Positions 1-6,054 of a DNA stretch of 7,487 bases are shown here, piece after piece (position 1 is the stretch's first letter; each line of letters opens with the position of its first letter). The notes under the pieces were generated by a model. It ran no database searches and was not told where the DNA came from. It was given only the letters and a program-made list of their open reading frames with translations. This DNA is from an uncultured Pseudomonadota bacterium (GTDB lineage Bacteria > Myxococcota > UBA796): positions 1-7,487 of the forward strand of contig CAJWHX010000159.1 of assembly GCA_913040875.1 (NCBI GenBank). The letters are read 5' to 3'. The position numbers and the translations under genes were made by a program.

Positions 1-167
1 TGGTCGCGACAGCAATTGGTCTACTGGTCGCAATTCCAGCCGTGGTTCTCTACAACTACTTGCGTCAGCGAAACAAGAATCTGCTCAGCAACTTACAGAG
101 TATGAGTCACCTCATGCTGGCTAGACTGGATGAGTCCACAAGCAACGACACGAATACAGAGGCGTAA
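1..167 (+). CDS. exbB: ExbB/TolQ/MotA-family proton-channel protein, C-terminal fragment
   Basis: Only the last 54 codons are present; the reading frame starts at base 3 and ends with TAA at 165-167, and the gene begins outside the window. The fragment opens with VATAIGLLVAIPAVVLYNYL. This matches the final transmembrane helix of ExbB/TolQ proteins, with the family's conserved T-x3-GL-x-VAIPA and YN pattern. A short polar cytoplasmic tail follows. ExbB forms the inner-membrane pentamer around ExbD, and the pair converts proton flow into movement of TonB. ExbD starts 3 nt after the stop and TonB follows, so ExbB is more likely than TolQ or a gliding-motor AglR-type protein. Those three relatives cannot be fully separated from this short tail. 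Confidence 0.9.
   Translation, partial: VATAIGLLVAIPAVVLYNYLRQRNKNLLSNLQSMSHLMLARLDESTSNDTNTEA
158..162 (+). promoter_or_regulatory. Ribosome binding site for exbD
   Basis: AGAGG lies 8 nt before the ATG at 171, inside the last codons of the upstream exbB. This placement supports that start and suggests translational coupling of the two channel subunits. Confidence 0.6.
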
Positions 168-170
168 ACC

Positions 171-620
171 ATGGCGGCAAAACTTGGCGGCGATGAGGAT
201 GAAGCCATCGTCGATATCAACATCACTCCATTTGTGGACATCATTCTGGTGGTTCTGATCATTTTCATGGTCACCGCGACCTACATCACTGAAAAATCGA
301 TCAAAGTAGACTTGCCCGATGCTGCAACTGGTGAAGGAACAGAAAGTACGTCACTTGCCATCACGATGGATGCTTCAGAGCAACTGTTTTTAAACGGTGC
401 CCCAGTGACCACAAGTGCACTTCGAAGTGAAATTCAACAGGCAAAACAACTCAAAGACGAGGATGGAAAACCCATCAGTGTAGTGTGCTTGATTGGCGCT
501 GATCACAGTGTTTCTCATGGGAAAGTCGTGGGTATTATTGATTTGGTTAAGCAAGAAGGCATCTCCAAGTTCGCCATCAACATTGAACAAAAAGAGCACA
601 ATGTCTTGGATGGAGAGTAA
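171..620 (+). CDS. exbD: ExbD/TolR-family biopolymer transport protein
   Basis: A 149-residue protein of normal ExbD length. A short cytoplasmic N-terminus rich in D/E (residues 8-11) leads into one transmembrane helix at about 18-39. The segment NITPFVDIILVVLIIFMV closely matches the ExbD/TolR signature, and Asp23 falls at the position of the essential proton-relay aspartate (Asp25 in E. coli ExbD). The remainder, about residues 40-149, is the periplasmic domain, with the usual VDLP motif just after the membrane. It acts with ExbB in the inner membrane as the proton-driven motor for TonB. It sits 3 nt after exbB and 3 nt before tonB, as in a standard ExbBD-TonB operon. Two cues favour ExbD over TolR: the adjacent tonB, and the absence of tolA, tolB and pal in the window. 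Confidence 0.93.
   Translation: MAAKLGGDEDEAIVDINITPFVDIILVVLIIFMVTATYITEKSIKVDLPDAATGEGTESTSLAITMDASEQLFLNGAPVTTSALRSEIQQAKQLKDEDGKPISVVCLIGADHSVSHGKVVGIIDLVKQEGISKFAINIEQKEHNVLDGE
612..617 (+). promoter_or_regulatory. Ribosome binding site selecting the GTG start of tonB
   Basis: GGAGAG ends 6 nt before the GTG at 624 and overlaps the end of exbD. No ATG in this frame lies closer: the next in-frame ATG, at Met17, falls at the membrane helix and would remove the cytoplasmic leader. The site therefore supports GTG initiation. Confidence 0.6.
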
Positions 621-623
621 CCT

Positions 624-1394
624 GTGAAAACACCAGAGTACACAAGTACAGGTGTAGAACGCACACATTGGATGGCGTTTCCGGCCTCTGTAGGCATCCA
701 CATTGGCCTGGCATGGATGCTGACACAACTCCCGAATGAGCCACTTCCACCAAAAGCCGAATGGATGGAGATGATGGTGGTTGAAGTTGAAAAGGAAGAG
801 CCTCCTCCAGAACCTCCACCACTAGAGCCTGAGCCGGAAGAACCTCCCCCGAAGCCTAAGCCAAAACCGAAACCAAAGCCGAAAAAGATTGACTTCGAAG
901 ACATACCTCCAGAGCCGGTCGAAGAGGTGCCACCGGAACCTCCTCCGCCAACAAAGAAGAAGGTCCAGCGCGTCCAAGGACTCAGTGCGTCGTCCTTTGC
1001 AAACAATGGAAATACTGGTCTAACCGTTCGAGCGGGAACCACACTCAGTACACAGGCCACATCGAAAACCATCGACATCGAAGAAGCGAAGGAAAGCACC
1101 GCCATCTCTTATGCTGCGGCCACAAAGCAACCTCGCTTAAAGAAACGTCCGCCATTAAAGATCCCCCAAACGGTGATCGATGCTGGAATTGAAGGCACAG
1201 TTCAAATTGTGATAGACATTGATGAAACTGGACTCGTCAGTGATGCCCGAATTAAGAAAGGATTGACGAAAGAAGCCGACTCCGCCTGTATCGAATCTTG
1301 GAAGAAGGCTAAGTTCAATCCAGCCTTACAAGGTGAAGAAACCGTTGCCATCACCAATTTTCCCCGTCGATGCCGATTTAAAGCAATGGATTAA
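624..1394 (+). CDS. tonB: TonB energy-transducing protein
   Basis: A 256-residue TonB with all expected parts in order. Residues 1-15 are a short cytoplasmic leader. Residues 16-36 form one membrane helix containing Ser22-x3-His26, equivalent to the SxxxH motif needed for ExbB/ExbD coupling in E. coli TonB. Residues 57-76 are Glu-Pro rich and 77-88 alternate Lys-Pro (KPKPKP), the rigid spacer that spans the periplasm; a second EP-rich run ends near 109. Residues about 171-254 form the C-terminal TonB fold, with a G-EGTV-I-IDI-E-G-V pattern followed by helix SACIESWKKAKFNPA. This domain normally binds the TonB box of outer-membrane receptors. Cys222 and Cys250 could form a disulfide. The start is GTG with a good ribosome site. 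The gene follows exbD by 3 nt and precedes a lipoprotein and receptor that it probably serves. Confidence 0.93.
   Translation: MKTPEYTSTGVERTHWMAFPASVGIHIGLAWMLTQLPNEPLPPKAEWMEMMVVEVEKEEPPPEPPPLEPEPEEPPPKPKPKPKPKPKKIDFEDIPPEPVEEVPPEPPPPTKKKVQRVQGLSASSFANNGNTGLTVRAGTTLSTQATSKTIDIEEAKESTAISYAAATKQPRLKKRPPLKIPQTVIDAGIEGTVQIVIDIDETGLVSDARIKKGLTKEADSACIESWKKAKFNPALQGEETVAITNFPRRCRFKAMD
852..887 (+). repeat. Lys-Pro dipeptide repeat region of TonB
   Basis: This stretch encodes residues 77-88 of TonB: five Lys-Pro pairs followed by two Lys. Proline codons vary (CCT, CCA, CCG) and lysine codons alternate AAG/AAA. The repeat is therefore selected at protein level and is not a perfect DNA tandem repeat. 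It gives a stiff, positively charged arm typical of TonB. Confidence 0.8.
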
Positions 1395-1413
1395 CCCACT
1401 TGAAACTCTAATC

Positions 1414-1419
1414 AGAGGG
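1414..1419 (+). promoter_or_regulatory. Ribosome binding site for the lipoprotein gene
   Basis: AGAGGG lies 4 nt before the ATG at 1424, in the 29-nt gap after tonB. An overlapping ATG at 1420 is in another frame, too close to the site, and opens a short frame that stops at 1518. The 1424 start is preferred because it yields a lipoprotein signal peptide. Confidence 0.55.
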
Positions 1420-1423
1420 ATGT

Positions 1424-2332
1424 ATGAAGAACCAATATACACTTTTTTCGATTGTTGTATGCATCGCTACAACTGGGTGCTCTGTACAAGAAATGGCCCA
1501 AACGTGGCAACTAGATAGACTAAGAGTCTTAGCCACTCAATCTACGCCAGCCGAAGCCGCTCCGGGAGACACGGTTGAGTTTCAGTCGCTAATTTATCAA
1601 CCACCGGGTGAATCGCTTGAAGGGGTCGTTTGGTTTGGTTGCTTAAATGAATCTGCAACCTCGTTCGGGTGTACAATTGATCCAGATTTGCTGGACGGAC
1701 TGTCAGAACCTCCAACGGACCCCAGTGAACAGTTTGAATGGTTCACAGAATTGCAGGCGGCTGGGTTGCTCGGGTTTGAACCTGCCCTGCCACCCAACTG
1801 GAACATCCCTGTCGAAGCATTGGACACATTGGATGAAGCAGACAAAGTAGAGGGTGTATCCGCATTCCTGAATCTCACAGTGATTCCAGCAGAGGCCGAC
1901 GAATCAGGCAATGACGAAGACATCGAGATTGCATTCAAACGCTACCCCATCTCTCTCAATCCAGAGCCAAATGAAAACCCACTGCTGTCTCACTTTCTAG
2001 TCAACGGCACCGAATATGGGCTGGAGGAAGTTCCAAAGATCATCGCCGGTGGCACTTTGGAGTTTGATGTGGCATTCGAAGACGGCTCGGTACAAGAATA
2101 TACCTACACCAATCCCGACACCGGTGAATCGGAAATCAGAACTGAAACCCCCTACCTCAGCTGGTACACAGAGAGTGGTCGATTTAGCAATACAGTCAGC
2201 CTTCTGCCTTATACAAGTATTGAGTGGACGGCTCCTGACACCCCCACTCGATCGGAGATCATCGTAACAGTTAGAGATCGTCGTGGTGGAATGGATTGGA
2301 TTCGATTTGATGTGATCGTGGAGGCAGAATGA
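1424..2332 (+). CDS. Putative outer-membrane lipoprotein with Ig-like regions, receptor partner
   Basis: A 302-residue exported protein of unknown function. The N-terminus MKNQYTLFSIVVCIATTGCS looks like a lipoprotein signal: basic start, hydrophobic core, then TTGC with Cys19 as the probable lipidated residue. Position -3 is Thr rather than the usual Leu, so the lipobox is imperfect. Ser at +2 fits outer-membrane sorting by the E. coli rule. Mature residues about 29-155 contain WQLDRLRVLA, then PAEAAPGDTVEFQSL and VVWFGC, with Cys73 and Cys83 a possible disulfide. Residues about 180-302 form a second beta-rich region ending in WTAPDTPTRSEIIVTVRDRRGG, typical of bacterial Ig-like/PKD-like folds. 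Similar lipoproteins are, from memory, frequent in myxobacteria. The stop overlaps the receptor start by 4 nt (ATGA), arguing for equimolar synthesis and a shared complex, possibly as an accessory loosely comparable to SusD. No sequence relation to SusD is visible. Confidence 0.75.
   Translation: MKNQYTLFSIVVCIATTGCSVQEMAQTWQLDRLRVLATQSTPAEAAPGDTVEFQSLIYQPPGESLEGVVWFGCLNESATSFGCTIDPDLLDGLSEPPTDPSEQFEWFTELQAAGLLGFEPALPPNWNIPVEALDTLDEADKVEGVSAFLNLTVIPAEADESGNDEDIEIAFKRYPISLNPEPNENPLLSHFLVNGTEYGLEEVPKIIAGGTLEFDVAFEDGSVQEYTYTNPDTGESEIRTETPYLSWYTESGRFSNTVSLLPYTSIEWTAPDTPTRSEIIVTVRDRRGGMDWIRFDVIVEAE
2320..2324 (+). promoter_or_regulatory. Ribosome binding site for the TonB-dependent receptor
   Basis: GGAGG, a near-consensus site, lies 4 nt before the ATG at 2329 and inside the final codons of the lipoprotein gene. 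With the ATGA overlap this indicates tight translational coupling. Confidence 0.65.
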
Positions 2333-5043
2333 ACTCGGCACTGCCTCTACTTCCCGTTGCTCTAATGCTGATGCTTTCAGCACCGGCATTCGCTCAAGAT
2401 ACACCCGCTCCAAATCAGGATACTCCTGAGTCAGATGAGCCCTTACCACTGGTAAAGAACCCTGAACTGGTAGAATATGTTCAGGCCCCTTACCCCGAAG
2501 CGGCCAAGGAAGAAGGGAGAGAAGGAACCGTTCTACTCTTGATTGAGATTGATGAAGCTGGTGATGTATCTTATATCGAGGTCTTAGAATCTGCAGGCGC
2601 AGATTTTGATGCTGCAGCTACAGAAGCCGCTTGGAATTTTGTTTTCGACCCTGCAGAAGATGCAAATGGCCCCACGCCGGTTCAAATCGAGTTCTCCTAT
2701 GGATTTGTTCTGGATGCGAGTACCGTAGAAGGTGCCGTCGAAGATGAACAAGCCAAGGAAGAAGTATTCCTACCCATCAACTTAGATGGCGTTGTTGTAG
2801 AGATGGGAACCAAACGACCTCTAGCCAATTTCCCAATCCTAATCACCACAGCAGACGGTACCGTTATTGAAACCCAAACGGATGAAAACGGAACTTATGA
2901 AGCTGCTGTGTATCCCGTGGGAATTGTCAGTATACAATGTGCATATCCAGAGTACGAAACCAGTGTGCGGGAGATTGAACTGACTGAAGGAGACCGAACC
3001 TCTCTCAGAATATGGATGAAAAATCTCAATTACAGAGAGGATGAACTGGTCGGAGTATACCGTAAACCAAGTGCCGATGTTGCAAGACGTACGCTCACAA
3101 TGGAAGAGGTCAAACGCGTTCCGGGAACCTTTGGAGATCCCGTTCGAGTCATACAAAGTCTGCCGGGAGCTGCACGATCTCCTTTTGGTTCTGGATTTCT
3201 GATCATTCGTGGTGCCAATCCTGAAGATTCAGCCGTCTATGTAGATGGAATCCGTGTGCCCCTCATTTATCACTTGGGTGGATTGGTCTCTATTCTCAAC
3301 CCAGACCTGATCGACACCGTAGACTACTTACCCGGTAGCTATGGCGTCCAATATGGTCGTTCATTAGGGGGAGTCGTTGATGTCAAAACCAAACAAGAGT
3401 TTCCAGAAGACAATCAGTTCTACTGGAGTACCGACATCATTGATAGTGGTGGTCTAGTCCAAGGACGGGTTGGTGACTGGGGGGTCGCTGTAGCGGGACG
3501 GAGGTCCTATATTGACGTATTCATTCCTCTATTCACCCAAAATCAGAACTTTACGGTCAGTCCAAAGTGGTATGATTACCAGGTCAAGGTTCAACAGTTG
3601 GATCGAAAAAATGGTTCACTCTCTATCTTTGCCTTTGGGTATCGAGATCAATTGACAGCTGGCACCAATGCAAACACAGCACAAGGCTCAGATCCAGACT
3701 TCCAAGGAGATTTTGGAAGCATCAACTCAGCACACAGAGCCTACGTTCAATGGAAACACAACTTCTCCGACACCTGGAATATGACCGTCACACCCTCCTA
3801 CGGGATTGATTCAGCTTCCTTTGATGTGGGTGGTGGTGTACGGGTCACACAAGACCAGCCAATGCTAGAGCTACGGGCTGAAACCAGGTGGGCTCCTTCT
3901 GATCGGTTCAACCTTTTACTCGGTACGGATACGGTCGCGGGAAATTTTACGTTCAAAGCGGAACTGCCCTTTTCTTTTGAGGACGCCGCCTCATTTGACC
4001 CTCTAGCAGAACGAAACCCTGTTTCATTTGGCGGAGAAGGATACTATTATACACCCGACATTTATCTACAAACAGAAATCCACCCTCTCAAAGATGTAGA
4101 CCGGTGGGTGATCTACCCAGGGATTCGATATGGTGTCGGACAGATTTGGGATACTGAAAATCCGGACCCTTTGATCAATGTACAAGGATGGGACCCTCGA
4201 TTGTCAACTCGGTTCAAAACTGGGGAGAATGGAACGCTAAAGGGAGGCGTCGGTCTGTATTCACAATGGCCGCAACCCTTTGAAGTATGGCGACCCAACG
4301 GCTCTACGGAACTGGATATGGAAAAGGTACTCTCTGCTGAACTGGGACTCGAACAACAAATCATTCCGGGATTGAACGCAGATGTATCCGTATTTGGTAA
4401 AAAGCTGTACGACTTAATTGTAGACAATCCACGAGCGACAGATGCCGACTCTCTATTCTATGTCAATGAGGGAATCGGTCGTATATATGGAATGGAAGCC
4501 ATCATCAAGCAAGACCCCATCAACAATCTATTCGGTTGGATATCATATACTCTGTCTCGTTCAGAACGAAACGATTATCCAAATCGAACCAGTGAGTTGG
4601 AAGCGGATGAGGTCATCGGTGCACCAAGCAGTGGTGATTGGTATCTCTTCGATCTAGACCAGACACATATTTTAACGGGCGTGCTTGGCTATCAGTTTCC
4701 AAAAGACTTTGGCGTATCTGGACAACTACAGTACGTCACTGGAAATCCATACACCCCTTATTCAGGTGGAATCTACGATCTGGATCAGGACTTTTACACT
4801 GGATATTCGACTGCACCATACAACTCAGAAAGACTACCGAACTTCTTTGCCCTGAACCTTAGAGCAGACAAAACGTTTACATTTGAAAAATGGCAACTCG
4901 ATGCATATGCAGACTTCCTCAATGTAATACGGGGGGAGAACCCAGAATTTGTGGTCTACAACTACGACTACACCGACAGACGATTCATTCGCTCTCTCCC
5001 CTTCATTCCCTCGTTTGGTTTCGAAACAGAATTTCACTTTTAA
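2329..5043 (+). CDS. TonB-dependent outer-membrane receptor with an N-terminal TonB_C-like domain
   Basis: A 904-residue outer-membrane transporter. Residues 1-22 are a signal peptide cleaved after AFA. Residues about 42-128 resemble the TonB C-terminal domain (YPEAAKEEGREGTVLLLIEI, then AG-VSYIEVLESAGADFDAAA and FVFDPA). An acidic linker (129-146) leads to a carboxypeptidase-regulatory-like beta domain at about 150-232 (GVVVEMGTKRPLANFPI, TDENGTYEA). EDELVGV at 237-243 is a possible TonB box. The plug spans about 245-356, with PGTFGDPVRVIQSLPG, RGANPEDSAVYVDGI and the closing GRSLGGVVDVKTK. Residues about 357-904 form the beta-barrel, ending in FETEFHF; the terminal Phe suits recognition by the BAM complex. 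It should import a substrate using ExbBD-TonB energy. The substrate is not evident: no Fur box or metabolic enzyme lies in the window. The regulatory-like domain also occurs in SusC-type receptors, but a SusD-like partner is absent. Confidence 0.93.
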   Translation: MNSALPLLPVALMLMLSAPAFAQDTPAPNQDTPESDEPLPLVKNPELVEYVQAPYPEAAKEEGREGTVLLLIEIDEAGDVSYIEVLESAGADFDAAATEAAWNFVFDPAEDANGPTPVQIEFSYGFVLDASTVEGAVEDEQAKEEVFLPINLDGVVVEMGTKRPLANFPILITTADGTVIETQTDENGTYEAAVYPVGIVSIQCAYPEYETSVREIELTEGDRTSLRIWMKNLNYREDELVGVYRKPSADVARRTLTMEEVKRVPGTFGDPVRVIQSLPGAARSPFGSGFLIIRGANPEDSAVYVDGIRVPLIYHLGGLVSILNPDLIDTVDYLPGSYGVQYGRSLGGVVDVKTKQEFPEDNQFYWSTDIIDSGGLVQGRVGDWGVAVAGRRSYIDVFIPLFTQNQNFTVSPKWYDYQVKVQQLDRKNGSLSIFAFGYRDQLTAGTNANTAQGSDPDFQGDFGSINSAHRAYVQWKHNFSDTWNMTVTPSYGIDSASFDVGGGVRVTQDQPMLELRAETRWAPSDRFNLLLGTDTVAGNFTFKAELPFSFEDAASFDPLAERNPVSFGGEGYYYTPDIYLQTEIHPLKDVDRWVIYPGIRYGVGQIWDTENPDPLINVQGWDPRLSTRFKTGENGTLKGGVGLYSQWPQPFEVWRPNGSTELDMEKVLSAELGLEQQIIPGLNADVSVFGKKLYDLIVDNPRATDADSLFYVNEGIGRIYGMEAIIKQDPINNLFGWISYTLSRSERNDYPNRTSELEADEVIGAPSSGDWYLFDLDQTHILTGVLGYQFPKDFGVSGQLQYVTGNPYTPYSGGIYDLDQDFYTGYSTAPYNSERLPNFFALNLRADKTFTFEKWQLDAYADFLNVIRGENPEFVVYNYDYTDRRFIRSLPFIPSFGFETEFHF
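2452..2712 (+). other. TonB C-terminal-like domain inside the receptor
   Basis: Receptor residues 42-128 follow the TonB_C pattern: YP-AA--EG-EGTV-L-IEID--GDV, then SAG--FD-AA-EAAW-F-F-PA, then PV-I-FSYGF. The same pattern is recognisable in the separate TonB at 1164-1385. The domain lies just after the signal peptide, so it should be periplasmic, ahead of the plug. In ordinary TonB this fold binds the receptor TonB box; here it is attached to the receptor itself. Confidence 0.8.
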
Positions 5044-5115
5044 AACATCATCATCCGACTCTATCAAAGTTCATCCCAACAGAATGGTTTATGGCAGTTT
5101 GTGAAAAAATGGTTA

Positions 5116-5132
5116 TAAAAGGATGACTTTTA
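5116..5132 (+). repeat. Short AT-rich inverted repeat
   Basis: TAAAAG and CTTTTA form a perfect 6-bp inverted repeat around a 5-nt GATGA centre. It overlaps the first TATAAA box. The stem has one G-C pair and no following T-run, so it is a poor terminator. It could be an operator half-site pair or a chance palindrome. Confidence 0.4.
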
Positions 5133-5193
5133 ATTTCGCCTTGCAGAATTGAATTATAAATAGAGTGGTGTGATCTACATACGCCATTTAATT

Positions 5194-5197
5194 GGAG
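5194..5197 (+). promoter_or_regulatory. Ribosome binding site deciding the start at 5204
   Basis: GGAG lies 6 nt before the ATG at 5204. A longer frame could open at TTG 5192, but that codon overlaps the ribosome site itself and would put METT before a good signal peptide. The ATG at 5204 is therefore chosen. Confidence 0.7.
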
Positions 5198-5203
5198 ACA
5201 ACT

Positions 5204-5998
5204 ATGCGCAAAATTGCTACTGCATTTGCTGGTTTGGCATTGATGACAGGACTCTTCGGTTCCAGCGACGCACATGCTGGACGTGAGCCGGCTCAAGCAG
5301 CATTGGAAAATAGAAACACAGACCTAACACCTGATGTTGTTCAGAATCGTTTCTTTTTAAAAGAAGGACGTTACGAAATCACAGCTGCTGGCGGATATGT
5401 TCCCAACAATCCTATGGTGACTCGATTCGCGGGCTCTCTATTCGGTGCATACCACATCAACGAAAAATTTGCGGGCGAATTCGCTTTTATGTATTTTCCA
5501 GATCTGGGCTCAAACGACCTTAAGGGGTTGACACAAAAACTGGTTGAAATCGCCAACAATAGAAGCAACCAAAGCAATTTTGAACAGCCAGTTGAAAAGA
5601 TGCTCTTAGATGCCTCATTTGCTGCGCGCTGGAGTCCAATCTACGGTAAGATCAACTTGATCGGTGAAAATGTTTTGAACTTCGACTTCTATTTTACTGG
5701 TGGCTTGGGCATGATTTCTTCCAAAAAGTACTATGCCTATTCTGACAATGAAGTCATCTCTTTACGGTACTCAGGTCGAACAACCCACGTGCCATTGAAT
5801 GCAGGACTCGGTCTGAATATCTTTTTGAACCAGTCACTTGCACTAAAACTGGATGCACGATCCTTTATTTATCGTGCGGATGCACCGCAGTACGATCCAA
5901 ATGAACCTGCAGTCCCGAGGATCTATAGTGACATCGTCACCTCTGTGGGTGTCAGTTACTTCATTCCGAAGATGAAGCCTCGTATGATGGACTTCTAA
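5204..5998 (+). CDS. Putative outer-membrane beta-barrel protein (first of a pair)
   Basis: A 264-residue exported protein. MRKIATAFAGLALMTGLFGS followed by SDAHA is a signal peptide, probably cut after Ala25. The mature part alternates polar and hydrophobic residues in short beta strands with many Gly and aromatic residues, for example YEITAAGGYVP (57-67), LFGAYHINEKFAGEFAFMYF (79-98) and GLGLNIFLNQSLALKLDARS (201-220). It ends in MMDF with a terminal Phe, all typical of a small outer-membrane barrel. Residues 144-149 (SPIYGK) and 159-163 (NFDFY) recur in the next gene, indicating paralogy. The family resembles the outer-membrane beta-barrel domain proteins of myxobacteria, which include components of the Glt gliding complex. 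Function is unknown; a structural or porin-like role in an envelope complex is inferred. It is probably co-transcribed with the two genes after it. Confidence 0.8.
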   Translation: MRKIATAFAGLALMTGLFGSSDAHAGREPAQAALENRNTDLTPDVVQNRFFLKEGRYEITAAGGYVPNNPMVTRFAGSLFGAYHINEKFAGEFAFMYFPDLGSNDLKGLTQKLVEIANNRSNQSNFEQPVEKMLLDASFAARWSPIYGKINLIGENVLNFDFYFTGGLGMISSKKYYAYSDNEVISLRYSGRTTHVPLNAGLGLNIFLNQSLALKLDARSFIYRADAPQYDPNEPAVPRIYSDIVTSVGVSYFIPKMKPRMMDF

Positions 5999-6054
5999 CC
6001 ACCTTCTCATTGAATCCTTTCAAAACGAACACATTTGAACCCATGGAAACCATT

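Larger units (their letters stand above)
5044..5203 (+). promoter_or_regulatory. Spacer with possible promoter for the barrel genes
   Basis: This 160-nt region is the longest non-coding stretch in the window. It is AT-rich and contains two -10-like TATAAA boxes at 5114-5119 and 5155-5160. The second would give transcripts starting near 5167. Neither has a good -35 element at 16-18 nt; TTGCAG at 5141-5146 is too close to the second box. A promoter for 5204 onward is plausible from position and composition, but the exact elements are uncertain. No run of T after a GC-rich hairpin was found, so readthrough from the receptor gene is possible. Confidence 0.35.

Noticed and set aside
515..1105. Long antisense open frame encoding a Gly-rich protein
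   Set aside because: It is the reverse complement of the tonB Pro-rich region: Pro codons read as Gly on the other strand. The + strand has a complete TonB with ribosome site and domains.
1333..1518. Short + strand frame spanning the tonB end and lipoprotein start
   Set aside because: It overlaps two well-supported genes in another frame and shows no domain or ribosome site of its own.
1997..2449. Antisense open frame across the lipoprotein/receptor junction
   Set aside because: It covers the coupled ATGA junction of two strongly supported genes and shows no recognisable motif.
5044..5110. Possible terminator after the receptor gene
   Set aside because: No GC-rich hairpin followed by a T-run was found. 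The only clear palindrome further on is AT-rich with a weak stem.
5192..5203. TTG start extending the first barrel protein by four residues
   Set aside because: The TTG overlaps the GGAG ribosome site, which is ideally placed for the ATG at 5204, where a normal signal peptide begins.
6010..6054. Upstream TTG (6010) or ATG (6043) starts for the second barrel protein
   Set aside because: Both place extra residues before a clean signal peptide starting MKSLK at 6055, and neither has a better ribosome site.
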